This document shows, piece after piece, positions 35,754-43,523 of a stretch of DNA of 64,000 nt (positions within the stretch are counted from its first letter, which is position 1; every line of letters begins with the position of its first letter). This stretch comes from Klebsiella huaxiensis (GTDB lineage: Bacteria > Pseudomonadota > Gammaproteobacteria > Enterobacterales > Enterobacteriaceae): assembly GCF_003261575.2 (NCBI RefSeq), contig NZ_CP036175.1:4216001-4280000 (forward strand). The letters run 5' to 3'. The notes beneath the pieces are model-generated. The model was not told the origin of the DNA and did no database searches. It saw nothing but the letters and a program-made list of their open reading frames with translations. Position numbers and translations under genes: made by a program.

Positions 35754-37252
35754 GCTGCTGCTCCTCCGGTGGAGTAATAAAGAATGTTCTCTTCCCGGGC
35801 CTCTGCGCCCGGAATTTCCGCCACGATGCGTCCGTCCCACAGCACGCAGATGCGATCGCACAAGCCAACCAGCTCAGAGAATTCGCCTGAGGCGTAAATC
35901 ACCCCTTTGCCTTCCCGCGCCAGGCCGTCAATCAGATTAAATAGATCCGTTTTGGCTTTCACATCGACGCCTTTGGTCGGCTCATCGAAAATCAGCACGT
36001 TGGCGTTACCGCGCAGCCATTTGCCAATCGCCACCTTCTGCTGGTTGCCGCCGGAGAGACGGCGCAGGGTCTGCGCCGGTCCGGAAGTGCGAATACCCAC
36101 CCGCGCAATGACTTCTTCTGCCCAGCGCCAGGCCTGACGATGGCCAAACAGGCTCCAGCGGGAAAAGCTGTTATCGGCGCTGACCGCCAGATTCATCGCC
36201 ACCGGCTCCTCGATAAAAATCCCCTCTTTGCGCCGTTCTTCTGGCACCAGCGCCAGACCGCGGGCGACTGAATCCGCCGGATCGCGTGGCCGCCAGGGCT
36301 GGCTGTTCAGTTCTCCATGCGTCAGGCGACTTTTACTGGCGCCAAACAGCGCCTTGCACAGTTCCGTTTTCCCGGCCCCGGCCAGCCCGGCAATACCAAG
36401 AATTTCCCCCTTGCGCAGGCGCAGGGAGATATCCTGCAGCAATCCTTCGTCGTGCAGCCCTTCAACCTGTAGCAACACCTCATCGCCGTGCGGCGGACGC
36501 TTCGGCGGGAAGATATCGCTCAGCTCATGGCCGAGCATCTTCTCGACGATCTGCTCGCCGCTCAGTTCAGCCATCGGCCCGCTCTCAATCAGGCGACCAT
36601 CGCGTAATACTGTCAGGGTGTCGCAAATCGCTTTTAATTCATGAATTCGGTGTGAGATAAACACCACGCCAATCCCCTGTTGCTGCAGGCGGCGGACCAC
36701 CGCAAACAGGCGTTCGCTTTCGTTCTGGTCCAGCGGCGCGGTGGGTTCGTCAAGGATAAGAAAGCGGCAATGGTGCGACAGGGCGCGGGCCAGCAGGATT
36801 TGCTGTTTTTCCGCCAGCGTGCAGCTATCGATTGAACGCCGCACGTCGAGGCTAACGTCTAGCTGGGCCAGCGCTTCGCGCGCCAGTTGGCGCAGCCGTC
36901 CCCAGCGAAAGGCGATCCCCGGTTCCGCCAGCCTGTCGAGCATAATGTTTTCCGCAATGCTCAGGCCCGGTACCAGCGCAACGTCGACCTCCTGCTGCAC
37001 CAGATGAATGCCCAGTTGTTTGGCATCGCGCGGCGAGCGAATACTCACCGACTGACTGTTGATCACCACTTCGCCTTCGTAATGCGCGTGCGTACCGCAC
37101 AACACCGCCATGAGCGTCGATTTACCCGCACCGTTGGCCCCGGTCAGCGCATGCACCGAACCACCGTTCAGGGTGAAAGAGACGTTGCTCAGTGCCCGCA
37201 AGCCGGAAAAGGCCAGGCTAATATTTTGCATCTCAAGGCGATTGCCGCTCAT
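35750..37252 (-). CDS. Ribose-type ABC importer, tandem ATPase
   Basis: 500 aa with two nucleotide-binding domains. The first: Walker A GANGAGKST (residues 38-46), signature-like CTLAEKQQILLARAL, Walker B FLILDEPTAPLD. The second: P-loop-like GLAGAGKTELCKAL, which keeps the GKT, signature LSGGNQQKVAIGKWL and Walker B VLIFDEPTKGVD. First gene of the importer operon; the upstream gap carries phased met-box octamers. Confidence 0.92.
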   Translation of the reverse strand: MSGNRLEMQNISLAFSGLRALSNVSFTLNGGSVHALTGANGAGKSTLMAVLCGTHAHYEGEVVINSQSVSIRSPRDAKQLGIHLVQQEVDVALVPGLSIAENIMLDRLAEPGIAFRWGRLRQLAREALAQLDVSLDVRRSIDSCTLAEKQQILLARALSHHCRFLILDEPTAPLDQNESERLFAVVRRLQQQGIGVVFISHRIHELKAICDTLTVLRDGRLIESGPMAELSGEQIVEKMLGHELSDIFPPKRPPHGDEVLLQVEGLHDEGLLQDISLRLRKGEILGIAGLAGAGKTELCKALFGASKSRLTHGELNSQPWRPRDPADSVARGLALVPEERRKEGIFIEEPVAMNLAVSADNSFSRWSLFGHRQAWRWAEEVIARVGIRTSGPAQTLRRLSGGNQQKVAIGKWLRGNANVLIFDEPTKGVDVKAKTDLFNLIDGLAREGKGVIYASGEFSELVGLCDRICVLWDGRIVAEIPGAEAREENILYYSTGGAAA

Positions 37253-37353
37253 CCCCTGTACCCTGTCGATTAATCTTCTGATTTAACGAATTTTTCATAG
37301 CCGCTCTTGACTGACAAATGCATAAAAGGCATAAGATAAAACGAAATAATATT

Positions 37354-37377
37354 AGCCATCCGGATGTCCAGACATAA
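37354..37377. promoter_or_regulatory. Candidate MetJ operator between ABC importer operon and ybdH
   Basis: Three perfectly phased octamers, AGCCATCC, GGATGTCC and AGACATAA, each match AGACGTCT at 5 of 8 positions. Several weaker boxes in tandem are a normal MetJ site form. It lies 101 bp before the importer ATPase and 36 bp before ybdH, so either or both could be controlled. Confidence 0.55.
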
Positions 37378-37412
37378 CATCGGGTTAGCAAAACAGAACA
37401 AGGACAGCATTT

Positions 37413-38501
37413 ATGAGTCACAGCGATATCCGCGTGGTCCCCGGCCCCGCCAACTACTACTCCCATCCAGGCAGCCTGGCCCGACTGCATGATTTTTACA
37501 GCGAAGAACAGCTTTCGCGCGCGGTGTGGGTTTACGGCGAGCGGGCTATCGCTGGCGCGCAGGCATTCCTGCCGGAAGCGTTTAACGCTCCTGGAGCCAA
37601 AAGAATCTTATTTAAAGGTCATTGCAGCGAAAGCGACGTCAGCGAACTGGCCCGCGAGTCTGGCGACGATCGGTCGGTGGTGATTGGCGTCGGCGGCGGC
37701 GCGCTGCTGGATACCGCTAAAGCGCTGGCCCGCCGCCTCGGCCTGCCGGTGGTGGCGATCCCCACCATCGCCGCCACCTGCGCAGCGTGGACGCCGCTGT
37801 CGGTGTGGTACAACGATGCCGGTCAGGCGCTGCAGTTTGAAATCTTCGACGATGCCAACTTCCTCGTGCTGGTGGAGCCGCAAATTATCCTCAACGCACC
37901 GGCGGAATATCTGCTGGCGGGTATCGGCGATACGCTGGCGAAGTGGTATGAAGCGGTGGTGCTGGCCCCGCAGCCGGAGACGCTGCCGCTCACCGTGCGC
38001 CTCGGCATCAACGGCGCGCTGGCGATCCGCGATGTGCTGCTGGAAAGCAGCGAAACCGCGCTGGCCGACCAGCAGCGCGGCGAGCTAACCCAGGCTTTCC
38101 GCGATGTAGTCGATGCGATTATCGCTGGTGGCGGTATGGTCGGTGGATTAGGCGAGCGCTATACCCGCGTCGCCGCCGCCCATGCGGTGCATAACGGACT
38201 GACGGTGCTGCCGCAGACCGAGAAGTATCTTCACGGGACCAAAGTCGCCTACGGCATTCTGGTACAGAGCGCCCTGCTTGGTCAGGACGATGTGCTGGCA
38301 CAGTTAGTGCTGGCGTATCAGCGCTTTAACCTGCCGACCACTCTGGCAGCGCTGGAAGTCGATATCAACAATCGCCAGGAGCTGGATAAAGTCATCGCTC
38401 ATACCCTGCGCCCGGTGGAGTCCATCCATTTCCTGCCGGTTGAGCTGAACGCCGAAACCCTACGCGCGGCGTTCGAAAAAGTCGAACGCTTCGTCGGTTA
38501 A
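37413..38501 (+). CDS. ybdH: YbdH/HcxA, iron-containing alcohol dehydrogenase-like hydroxycarboxylate dehydrogenase
   Basis: 362 aa, glycerol-dehydrogenase/iron alcohol-dehydrogenase fold. The nucleotide-binding Gly-rich segment is VVIGVGGGALLDTAKALARRL near residue 90, with PTIAATCAAWTPLS after it. Metal ligands are expected in LAGIGDTLAKWYEA and AHAVHNGLT. E. coli YbdH reduces 2-oxo acids such as 2-oxobutyrate; 2-oxo-4-methylthiobutyrate, the salvage keto acid, is a plausible substrate here because of the met boxes upstream. A strong hairpin follows the stop. Confidence 0.88.
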   Translation: MSHSDIRVVPGPANYYSHPGSLARLHDFYSEEQLSRAVWVYGERAIAGAQAFLPEAFNAPGAKRILFKGHCSESDVSELARESGDDRSVVIGVGGGALLDTAKALARRLGLPVVAIPTIAATCAAWTPLSVWYNDAGQALQFEIFDDANFLVLVEPQIILNAPAEYLLAGIGDTLAKWYEAVVLAPQPETLPLTVRLGINGALAIRDVLLESSETALADQQRGELTQAFRDVVDAIIAGGGMVGGLGERYTRVAAAHAVHNGLTVLPQTEKYLHGTKVAYGILVQSALLGQDDVLAQLVLAYQRFNLPTTLAALEVDINNRQELDKVIAHTLRPVESIHFLPVELNAETLRAAFEKVERFVG

Positions 38502-38516
38502 TTCCCCCGTTTAATT

Positions 38517-38544
38517 CGCCTCTGCCGCCCGGCGGAGGCGCTTT
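38517..38544 (+). terminator. Terminator after ybdH
   Basis: 11-bp stem CGCCTCTGCCG / CGGCGGAGGCG with one mismatch and a very short loop, followed by CTTTCG; a modest T-tract. Confidence 0.6.
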
Positions 38545-38666
38545 CGAGTCGCCTCGCAAAGCCGATGTTTCTGTCTTCGTAAGATGATGACTCTGCGCTA
38601 TCGTACCCTCATAAGAAATTCAGAATTTATCTAATAATCTTATTATTTCCTTATATTCAATCAAGG

Positions 38667-38683
38667 TGTACAGTGGAGGTACA
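38667..38683. promoter_or_regulatory. Inverted repeat over the toxin ribosome-binding site
   Basis: TGTAC-N7-GTACA, with GGAGG of the toxin SD inside and beside it. The position suits an autoregulatory site for the antitoxin or the complex. Short arms, so chance is possible. Confidence 0.35.
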
Positions 38684-38687
38684 TAGC

Positions 38688-38981
38688 ATGATCATCTGGT
38701 CAAAAGTTGCAAAAAAGGAACTGGCAAACATCGATTATCGCTATCAGGAGCGAATCAAAAGCAGGTTAGCTGATTTAGGCGACCGTTCAGCTCCGCGGCC
38801 CGATGTCAGAAAGTTGGTTAAGCCAGAGAATCATTACCGCCTTCGGGTGGGGGATTATCGGATCATCTTCACACGTCAGGGGATGACGCTTAGAGACCTG
38901 TTTATCGTGTCCATAAAGCGCAGAACCTCAACGACCTATTTGCACGAGGAGAATACGCCCTATGGCTGTTCAGATAATTAA
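38688..38981 (+). CDS. RelE/ParE-superfamily toxin
   Basis: 97 aa from the ATG at 38688 (MIIWSKVAKKELANIDY), which has GGAGG 8 nt upstream; five earlier in-frame codons are unlikely to be used. Typical RelE-like features are the basic helix YQERIKSRLADLGD, the strand LRVGDYRIIFTRQG and a terminal basic IVSIKRRTSTTY. It probably cleaves mRNA at the ribosome or acts on gyrase. The toxin precedes its antitoxin and overlaps it by 20 nt. Confidence 0.85.
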   Translation: MIIWSKVAKKELANIDYRYQERIKSRLADLGDRSAPRPDVRKLVKPENHYRLRVGDYRIIFTRQGMTLRDLFIVSIKRRTSTTYLHEENTPYGCSDN

Positions 38982-39366
38982 GGATGATGAAGGGAAAGCG
39001 CAGTACGCCGTGATCCCCTACGACGAATACTTCCATATGTGCTTGCAGCTAGCCGAACTGGATGATGAAACGGCAGCGGATCTTGAAGATATTCCTGTAG
39101 AACACGATATCTATGATGACGTGATGCTACCAGGTGACGTCTGCGACATCATGGATAAAGAGAAAGTCAGCCTGCAGGCTGCCTGGCGCATTCTGCGCGG
39201 CCTGTCGCAGCAGGAAGTAGCCGATAAGCTCGGCATTAGTCAGTCTGCGGTTTCCCAGCTGGAAGCTATCGACTCCCGCCCGCAAAAGCGCACTCGCGAA
39301 AAGCTGGCGACAATTTACGGCTGCACGCAGGAGCAAATCAGCCTGTACCTGCCGAAAGAGGGGTAA
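38962..39366 (+). CDS. Xre-family antitoxin with C-terminal HTH
   Basis: 134 aa. The N-terminal half (about 1-70) is acidic and would wrap the toxin; the C-terminal Cro/C1-type HTH reads ILRGLSQQEVADKLGISQSA VSQLE at about residues 75-100 (a space is inserted here only to break the string). It ends with a region rich in polar residues. Co-transcribed with the RelE-like toxin. Together they form a type II toxin-antitoxin module at the edge of the accessory island. Confidence 0.85.
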   Translation: MAVQIIKDDEGKAQYAVIPYDEYFHMCLQLAELDDETAADLEDIPVEHDIYDDVMLPGDVCDIMDKEKVSLQAAWRILRGLSQQEVADKLGISQSAVSQLEAIDSRPQKRTREKLATIYGCTQEQISLYLPKEG

Positions 39367-39380
39367 CTTCTGTGGAAAGT

Positions 39381-39414
39381 AAGATTAACGGCTATGACCT
39401 GAGCCGTTAATCTT
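39381..39414. terminator. Bidirectional terminator between the antitoxin and the HAD-like gene
   Basis: Perfect 13-bp stem AAGATTAACGGCT / AGCCGTTAATCTT with an 8-nt loop, followed by T-rich sequence on both strands. Confidence 0.75.
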
Positions 39415-39431
39415 TACTCATGCCGAAAACG

Positions 39432-40307
39432 CTATTTCTTGTCTGAACTACAGCTCTGCACTCTGTCCGGGAAAATCGATTGCAAAGTACTGGAAAGCTT
39501 AGTCCATTCATTGCTCATCCGCTGCGCCTGTTCAGCGGTTAATACTGCACCCTGCTTCTTAATCAGATCTGATTCTACTTTGGTGTAATGAACCAAAACG
39601 GAATCAACGTTTTTATATTTATCACTCGCCAGCATATTCTTCATTGCATTGATATTGGCGATACCATCATCAACAAATACTATAGAATTAAATTTACGCT
39701 GCGTTTTATTCAGTAAGAAATCCAGAATCACACCTTTATCCTGTCCTGATGACAGCATGATACCGTTGCCATAAATATAAGACCGTTTAAGTCTCCCTTC
39801 ATAAAGAGGTGCGTCGGTTTCAGTTAGCGACTTAAGCGGTGAAACGCTAAAGTTTACGCCATTCTTTTTCAGTTCACGCTCGGTAGCATAACGGGTATCA
39901 GGCGCGCGAGAAGTCAGCGCGAAAACGCTATGCTTCTCCTGCCAGGATTTCATCTGCGCTGCTAACCCGGGATCGGTCAACGTCATGGTACCGATGTTAT
40001 AAAGCAGCGCAATAGAGTCCTCATACAAACAGGAAACCTTCTGCTCAGGGCTGGGTTTCAACGGTAGTTTATTGGTTTGCCATTGATACCAGATATCGCT
40101 ACCTACTTCGAGCTGGCCTGTCAGGACCGTATTATCGATATCAAAGACCAGTAAGACATTTTCTGGCTGATAGCGAGAGTCTTTCTCTTTAATAATATTC
40201 CCGACGGTTTCATACGAATCTGATTCAACTGTTGTCACCTCCGCCAGAGAGAGAGGAACATAGCTTAATAAGGATAAAGCAATAGCGTACCGGTAGACTT
40301 TAATCAT
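39432..40307 (-). CDS. Periplasmic HAD-like phosphatase, DUF2608 family
   Basis: 291 aa with a signal peptide (about residues 1-22, ending SLA/E). HAD motif I is LVFDIDNTVL with D56 and D58; FALTSRAPDTRYATE carries a motif II-like Ser/Thr; FNSIVFVDDGIANINAM carries the C-terminal acidic motif IV. DUF2608 proteins are poorly characterised. In this cluster of nucleoside-type catabolic genes it may dephosphorylate nucleotides or sugar phosphates in the periplasm before uptake. Last gene of the minus operon starting at 42406. Confidence 0.78.
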   Translation of the reverse strand: MIKVYRYAIALSLLSYVPLSLAEVTTVESDSYETVGNIIKEKDSRYQPENVLLVFDIDNTVLTGQLEVGSDIWYQWQTNKLPLKPSPEQKVSCLYEDSIALLYNIGTMTLTDPGLAAQMKSWQEKHSVFALTSRAPDTRYATERELKKNGVNFSVSPLKSLTETDAPLYEGRLKRSYIYGNGIMLSSGQDKGVILDFLLNKTQRKFNSIVFVDDGIANINAMKNMLASDKYKNVDSVLVHYTKVESDLIKKQGAVLTAEQAQRMSNEWTKLSSTLQSIFPDRVQSCSSDKK

Positions 40308-40341
40308 AACAGGCCCTTATTTAATTATATTAACTTTGAAT

Positions 40342-41067
40342 TTAGAAAGTATAAGTTAAACCCATACGATAACGGCCTTGACGTTCGTCGGTAGTTTTAT
40401 CGGTGCCACGATAATCGGCAATACTGACGTAAGGTACCCATGAACCAAATTTGTAACCAACTTTAAATGAGGCGGTATAGTTTTCGTTACCATTATCCCA
40501 GGTGATATAACCGTTGTTATAATAAACAAGATTCAGCTGATACTGGAAATTGCTATTATCCGGGCGATAATCAACCCACAGGTCGTAACGCCGGTTATTG
40601 CGGTCATCGTTACCATAGCCTTTTGATTTACTGGTAGCTTTATCCATGTCATAACGGAAACGACCGGAAACACGCCATTCTTTGCTGAAGTTATATCCAG
40701 CGGATAAACCATATTCGTAGGTGGTCCAGTATTCGGTAGAATCTAACCAGAACATCGGCTCCAGCCAGAAATTTTTATCATCCAGCGGCTTAAACCGATA
40801 CACAATAGAAAGCCCAGAACCGTTGTTATTAAACTGTGAAGGGTCCCATTTATCCTTATTCCCTTCCTGAGTGTTATAGCGCAGCTCACCCATTAACCCA
40901 ATACCGTTACTAAAGAAGGTCCCGAACTCAACGCGGTCAGCATGGGTTCTTTTCTTATCTAAATATTCGTGACGATAATCGATAAAGCCGTGCGGTTGTT
41001 CAGCATAAACGCTGTGCGCCGCCAGGCCGGTCAATATAATGGATGCAACTGGAATTATCCTTTTCAT
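40342..41067 (-). CDS. KdgM/OmpG-like outer-membrane porin
   Basis: 241 aa: signal peptide of about 22 residues (IILTGLAAHSVYA/EQ), then alternating beta-strand patterns ending in the outer-membrane C-terminal signature RYRMGLTYTF (terminal Phe). The size and strand spacing (YDLWVDYRPDNSNFQYQLNL) resemble KdgM-type monomeric porins for oligogalacturonate. Here it probably admits the cluster substrate, perhaps a charged nucleotide-like or glycosylated molecule. It is in the same operon as the adenosine deaminase. Confidence 0.82.
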   Translation of the reverse strand: MKRIIPVASIILTGLAAHSVYAEQPHGFIDYRHEYLDKKRTHADRVEFGTFFSNGIGLMGELRYNTQEGNKDKWDPSQFNNNGSGLSIVYRFKPLDDKNFWLEPMFWLDSTEYWTTYEYGLSAGYNFSKEWRVSGRFRYDMDKATSKSKGYGNDDRNNRRYDLWVDYRPDNSNFQYQLNLVYYNNGYITWDNGNENYTASFKVGYKFGSWVPYVSIADYRGTDKTTDERQGRYRMGLTYTF

Positions 41068-41085
41068 GATCTACCCCTATCATAA

Positions 41086-42213
41086 TTATCTGGTTGATGT
41101 AAGTTGTTCGTATCTTTTAGCAAATCTCGCGCGAAGCGCTGGAGAATGAGCGGACTTCTGTGCGATAGCAAAAAAATCAATATCATCATTGATAGCTGAT
41201 GTGCATATTTTTTCTAAAAGCGTTTTCTGAATATCCTTTGCAACAAATGAGGCTTCAATAGCCATCATCGAAATATCAATAAGTTCTGCACGCTGAAAAC
41301 CAAATGCATTCATGGCAAATTGATACTCCTTTAATATATCCGTTGAACAAATACCAGCATCGTCCGTATTAAGATTTAGCCTCACGCCGCTATCATAAAG
41401 CGCTCTTATTGGATGAGTACTATTCCCCTGCTGGATGTCATTAATCAGCAAATGGTTACTGGTTAATGAGACTTCAAGTAATACCTCTTGCTCGACGAGT
41501 TCCGCGATAAGCTCCGGACACTCAATGGCGCGAATACCGTGACCTATACGTGAAGCGCCGGCGACCAAAGCCTCTTTTACACTTTCAGCACCACAGATCT
41601 CTCCGGCATGTAAAGAGCCACGCAGACCTTGCTGATAGAGCATGTTGAGAGAAGGAACATAGTCACTAAAATGATGCATACCTTCATGGCCGGCAACATT
41701 AACACCAACAATATAAGGGTCAGGATGGCTCATAAAAAGTTCCACAACCGCAGCCGCTCGCTCTATTCCATCATGTCTGATAAGAACAACATGCAGGCGG
41801 GTGACCGTACCATATTGTTCCTCAGCGTCTTTTATTGCCCGAGTCACCTCATACAAACAGGCAAGATAATTGCTCTCACCGTTGCCATCGCCGACCCTCA
41901 TCATATGGTCCGGAGAAATAAGCAGTTCGCAATAGATCATGCCTGCTTGCGCATTGCGTGAGATAAAATCCGCCGTCACCAGATAATAATCTTCCGGCGT
42001 TTTAATCAATGATGAAATAAAATCATAAACTTTTATAAAGTGTGCAAAGTCTGATTTATCCCACGCATAATCATAATCGCCAGGAACCGCACAACGTCTA
42101 ATATATTCATCTGAAATTGCAATCCCATTTTTTCGTGATAAGTGCACAGCTAAATTTGCCGTCACCGATCCTTCCAAATGTTCATGTAAAATGACCTTTG
42201 GTATTGATAACAC
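41086..42213 (-). CDS. Adenosine deaminase family protein
   Basis: 375 aa from a GTG at 42213, with AAGGA 7 nt upstream; the longer open frame runs antisense to a neighbouring small gene. Metal and catalytic motifs are present: ILHEHLEGS at residues 9-17 (HxH), SLHAGEI (His and catalytic Glu), EVSLTSNHLL and LNTDDAGIC (Asp pair). It probably deaminates adenosine or a related 6-aminopurine nucleoside. It is rather diverged from E. coli Add, so a modified nucleoside is possible. Confidence 0.85.
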   Translation of the reverse strand: MLSIPKVILHEHLEGSVTANLAVHLSRKNGIAISDEYIRRCAVPGDYDYAWDKSDFAHFIKVYDFISSLIKTPEDYYLVTADFISRNAQAGMIYCELLISPDHMMRVGDGNGESNYLACLYEVTRAIKDAEEQYGTVTRLHVVLIRHDGIERAAAVVELFMSHPDPYIVGVNVAGHEGMHHFSDYVPSLNMLYQQGLRGSLHAGEICGAESVKEALVAGASRIGHGIRAIECPELIAELVEQEVLLEVSLTSNHLLINDIQQGNSTHPIRALYDSGVRLNLNTDDAGICSTDILKEYQFAMNAFGFQRAELIDISMMAIEASFVAKDIQKTLLEKICTSAINDDIDFFAIAQKSAHSPALRARFAKRYEQLTSTR

Positions 42214-42238
42214 TATTATTATCCTTAATGATATTCCA

Positions 42239-42406
42239 TTAGCTAATAATTTGCATAATAACGTGATAACCCTTACTGCCAAGATAGACGCCAACAATAC
42301 CAATAATTCCTGGCAGCACCGGTGGCGCAGGTATTGGAAGTTTGAAAATACTAAAGATAAGCCCGGTGACAATACCTACCAAAAGCGCAATAAACACCTC
42401 AGACAT
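42239..42406 (-). CDS. XapX-domain small membrane protein (55 aa)
   Basis: A short gene of 55 codons. The translation has two hydrophobic segments: EVFIALLVGIVTGLIFSIF, then a KLPIPAPPVLPG turn, then IIGIVGVYLG. The pattern (glycines in helix 1, SPAPP-like turn, glycine-rich helix 2) matches the XapX/DUF1427 family, sometimes linked to nucleoside genes such as E. coli xapB. It lies 25 nt before the adenosine deaminase and is probably the first gene of that operon. The function is unknown. Confidence 0.75.
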   Translation of the reverse strand: MSEVFIALLVGIVTGLIFSIFKLPIPAPPVLPGIIGIVGVYLGSKGYHVIMQIIS

Positions 42407-42708
42407 ACTAAATCCCTATGTAAAATAAAAAACCGACTTCCTTTGTAAGAAAAGAGCCTCTATATATTCGGTTAGTCATCTCTACCAGGATTGTTCATGG
42501 TAAAAAGTATACAATGAAAAATTGGTAGATACCACTATAGTAAAAGAACAAGTCGTGATACAGCTCACATTCGCAGGCAAAATAAAAATCCCTTTAAATA
42601 CAAACAATTAATATCAATCATCTCTTCAGGATCGGCTTCAATTGCATCAAAATCTAAAAACCACTACAGTTAGAACATCATTGGTACCAACCACGGAACG
42701 AAAAAAAC
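42407..42708. promoter_or_regulatory. Divergent promoter region of gntR and the adenosine deaminase operon
   Basis: About 300 bp AT-rich. It contains a GntR-type site ATTGGTAGATACCACT (42521-42536) and a compact palindrome TTGGTACCAA (42681-42690) just before the regulator ATG. No ORF of note. Confidence 0.6.
42521..42536. promoter_or_regulatory. Candidate GntR operator, site 1
   Basis: TGGTA-GA-TACCA core (42523-42534), with the same two-base-spaced dyad as the sites at 47809 and 47965. It lies between the regulator gene and the divergent operon. Confidence 0.65.
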
Positions 42709-43473
42709 ATGTCAGGCCTGTCTTCCCCTTCGAGCAATGATTCACAGTCATTAAAATATCTAGATCTGTTCACTATCATTAAAGAAAAAATCGATAACTA
42801 TGAATGGCCAGAAAATGAAACCATTCCCACAGAACGCGAGCTAGCCGAACGTTATCAAACCAGCCGTACCACCGTGCGTAAAGCTATCGAACACTTACGG
42901 CAGAAAGGCTATCTACATAGTGAACATGGCCGCGGAACCTTTGTTCTTCCTGAGCTTAGCCGCCGTTCCCAGCGCCAGCTTCATGGGTTCACCGATGATA
43001 TCCTCGCGCGTAAAGGAACACCAAAGCAGCAGATCCTTGAATTTGGCTTCGTTTCCGTCAATGAACCTATTCGTAATGCATTACAGCTTTCCGTCCACAC
43101 CCGCGTTTTGCGAATAAAGAGAGTTCGTTTCGACAGCACGACCCCAATGGGCATTCAAACAACCTATCTCCCTATCGATGAAAATAATGCCTTTACCGAA
43201 GAAGAGCTGCTTGAATTTGGTTCCCTGTATAAGCTACTGGCACAAAAAATGGGACTTGAACTGCTTGAAGCTTATGAAACGATTAGCGCTCGCCAACCCT
43301 CTTCCGCTGAGGCTTCACTGCTCGAACTCTCCGTTCATGATGTCGTTCTGACCTGCACCAGAGTCACGCTCTCCGTTAACAGAAAACCGATGGAGTACGT
43401 CGAAATGATCTACCCTGCCAGCCGTTACTCCTACGAAATTAAAATCACTAAAGACAGCTTCAACCACAAATAA
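42709..43473 (+). CDS. GntR-family regulator, HutC subfamily
   Basis: 254 aa. Winged-helix HTH at about residues 20-85 (PTERELAERYQTSRTTVRKA, then EHLRQKGYLHSEHGRGTFV), followed by a UTRA ligand domain from about residue 100 (PMGIQTTYLPI, YVEMIYPASRYSYEI). Proteins of this subfamily, such as E. coli YegW and FrlR, repress catabolic genes until a sugar phosphate or nucleoside-type ligand binds. It probably recognises TTGGTAGNTACCAA-like sites seen at 42521, 47809 and 47965 and so controls three transcription units of the island. Confidence 0.9.
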   Translation: MSGLSSPSSNDSQSLKYLDLFTIIKEKIDNYEWPENETIPTERELAERYQTSRTTVRKAIEHLRQKGYLHSEHGRGTFVLPELSRRSQRQLHGFTDDILARKGTPKQQILEFGFVSVNEPIRNALQLSVHTRVLRIKRVRFDSTTPMGIQTTYLPIDENNAFTEEELLEFGSLYKLLAQKMGLELLEAYETISARQPSSAEASLLELSVHDVVLTCTRVTLSVNRKPMEYVEMIYPASRYSYEIKITKDSFNHK

Positions 43474-43481
43474 ACCTTTCT

Positions 43482-43511
43482 CCCCTGAGCATGGCATTCT
43501 CTGCTCGGGGG
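43482..43511. terminator. Terminator between gntR and the phytase-like gene
   Basis: 10-bp stem CCCCTGAGCA / TGCTCGGGGG with one G-T pair, between convergent stops; serves either strand. Confidence 0.65.
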
Positions 43512-43523
43512 GAATTGGTTCGG

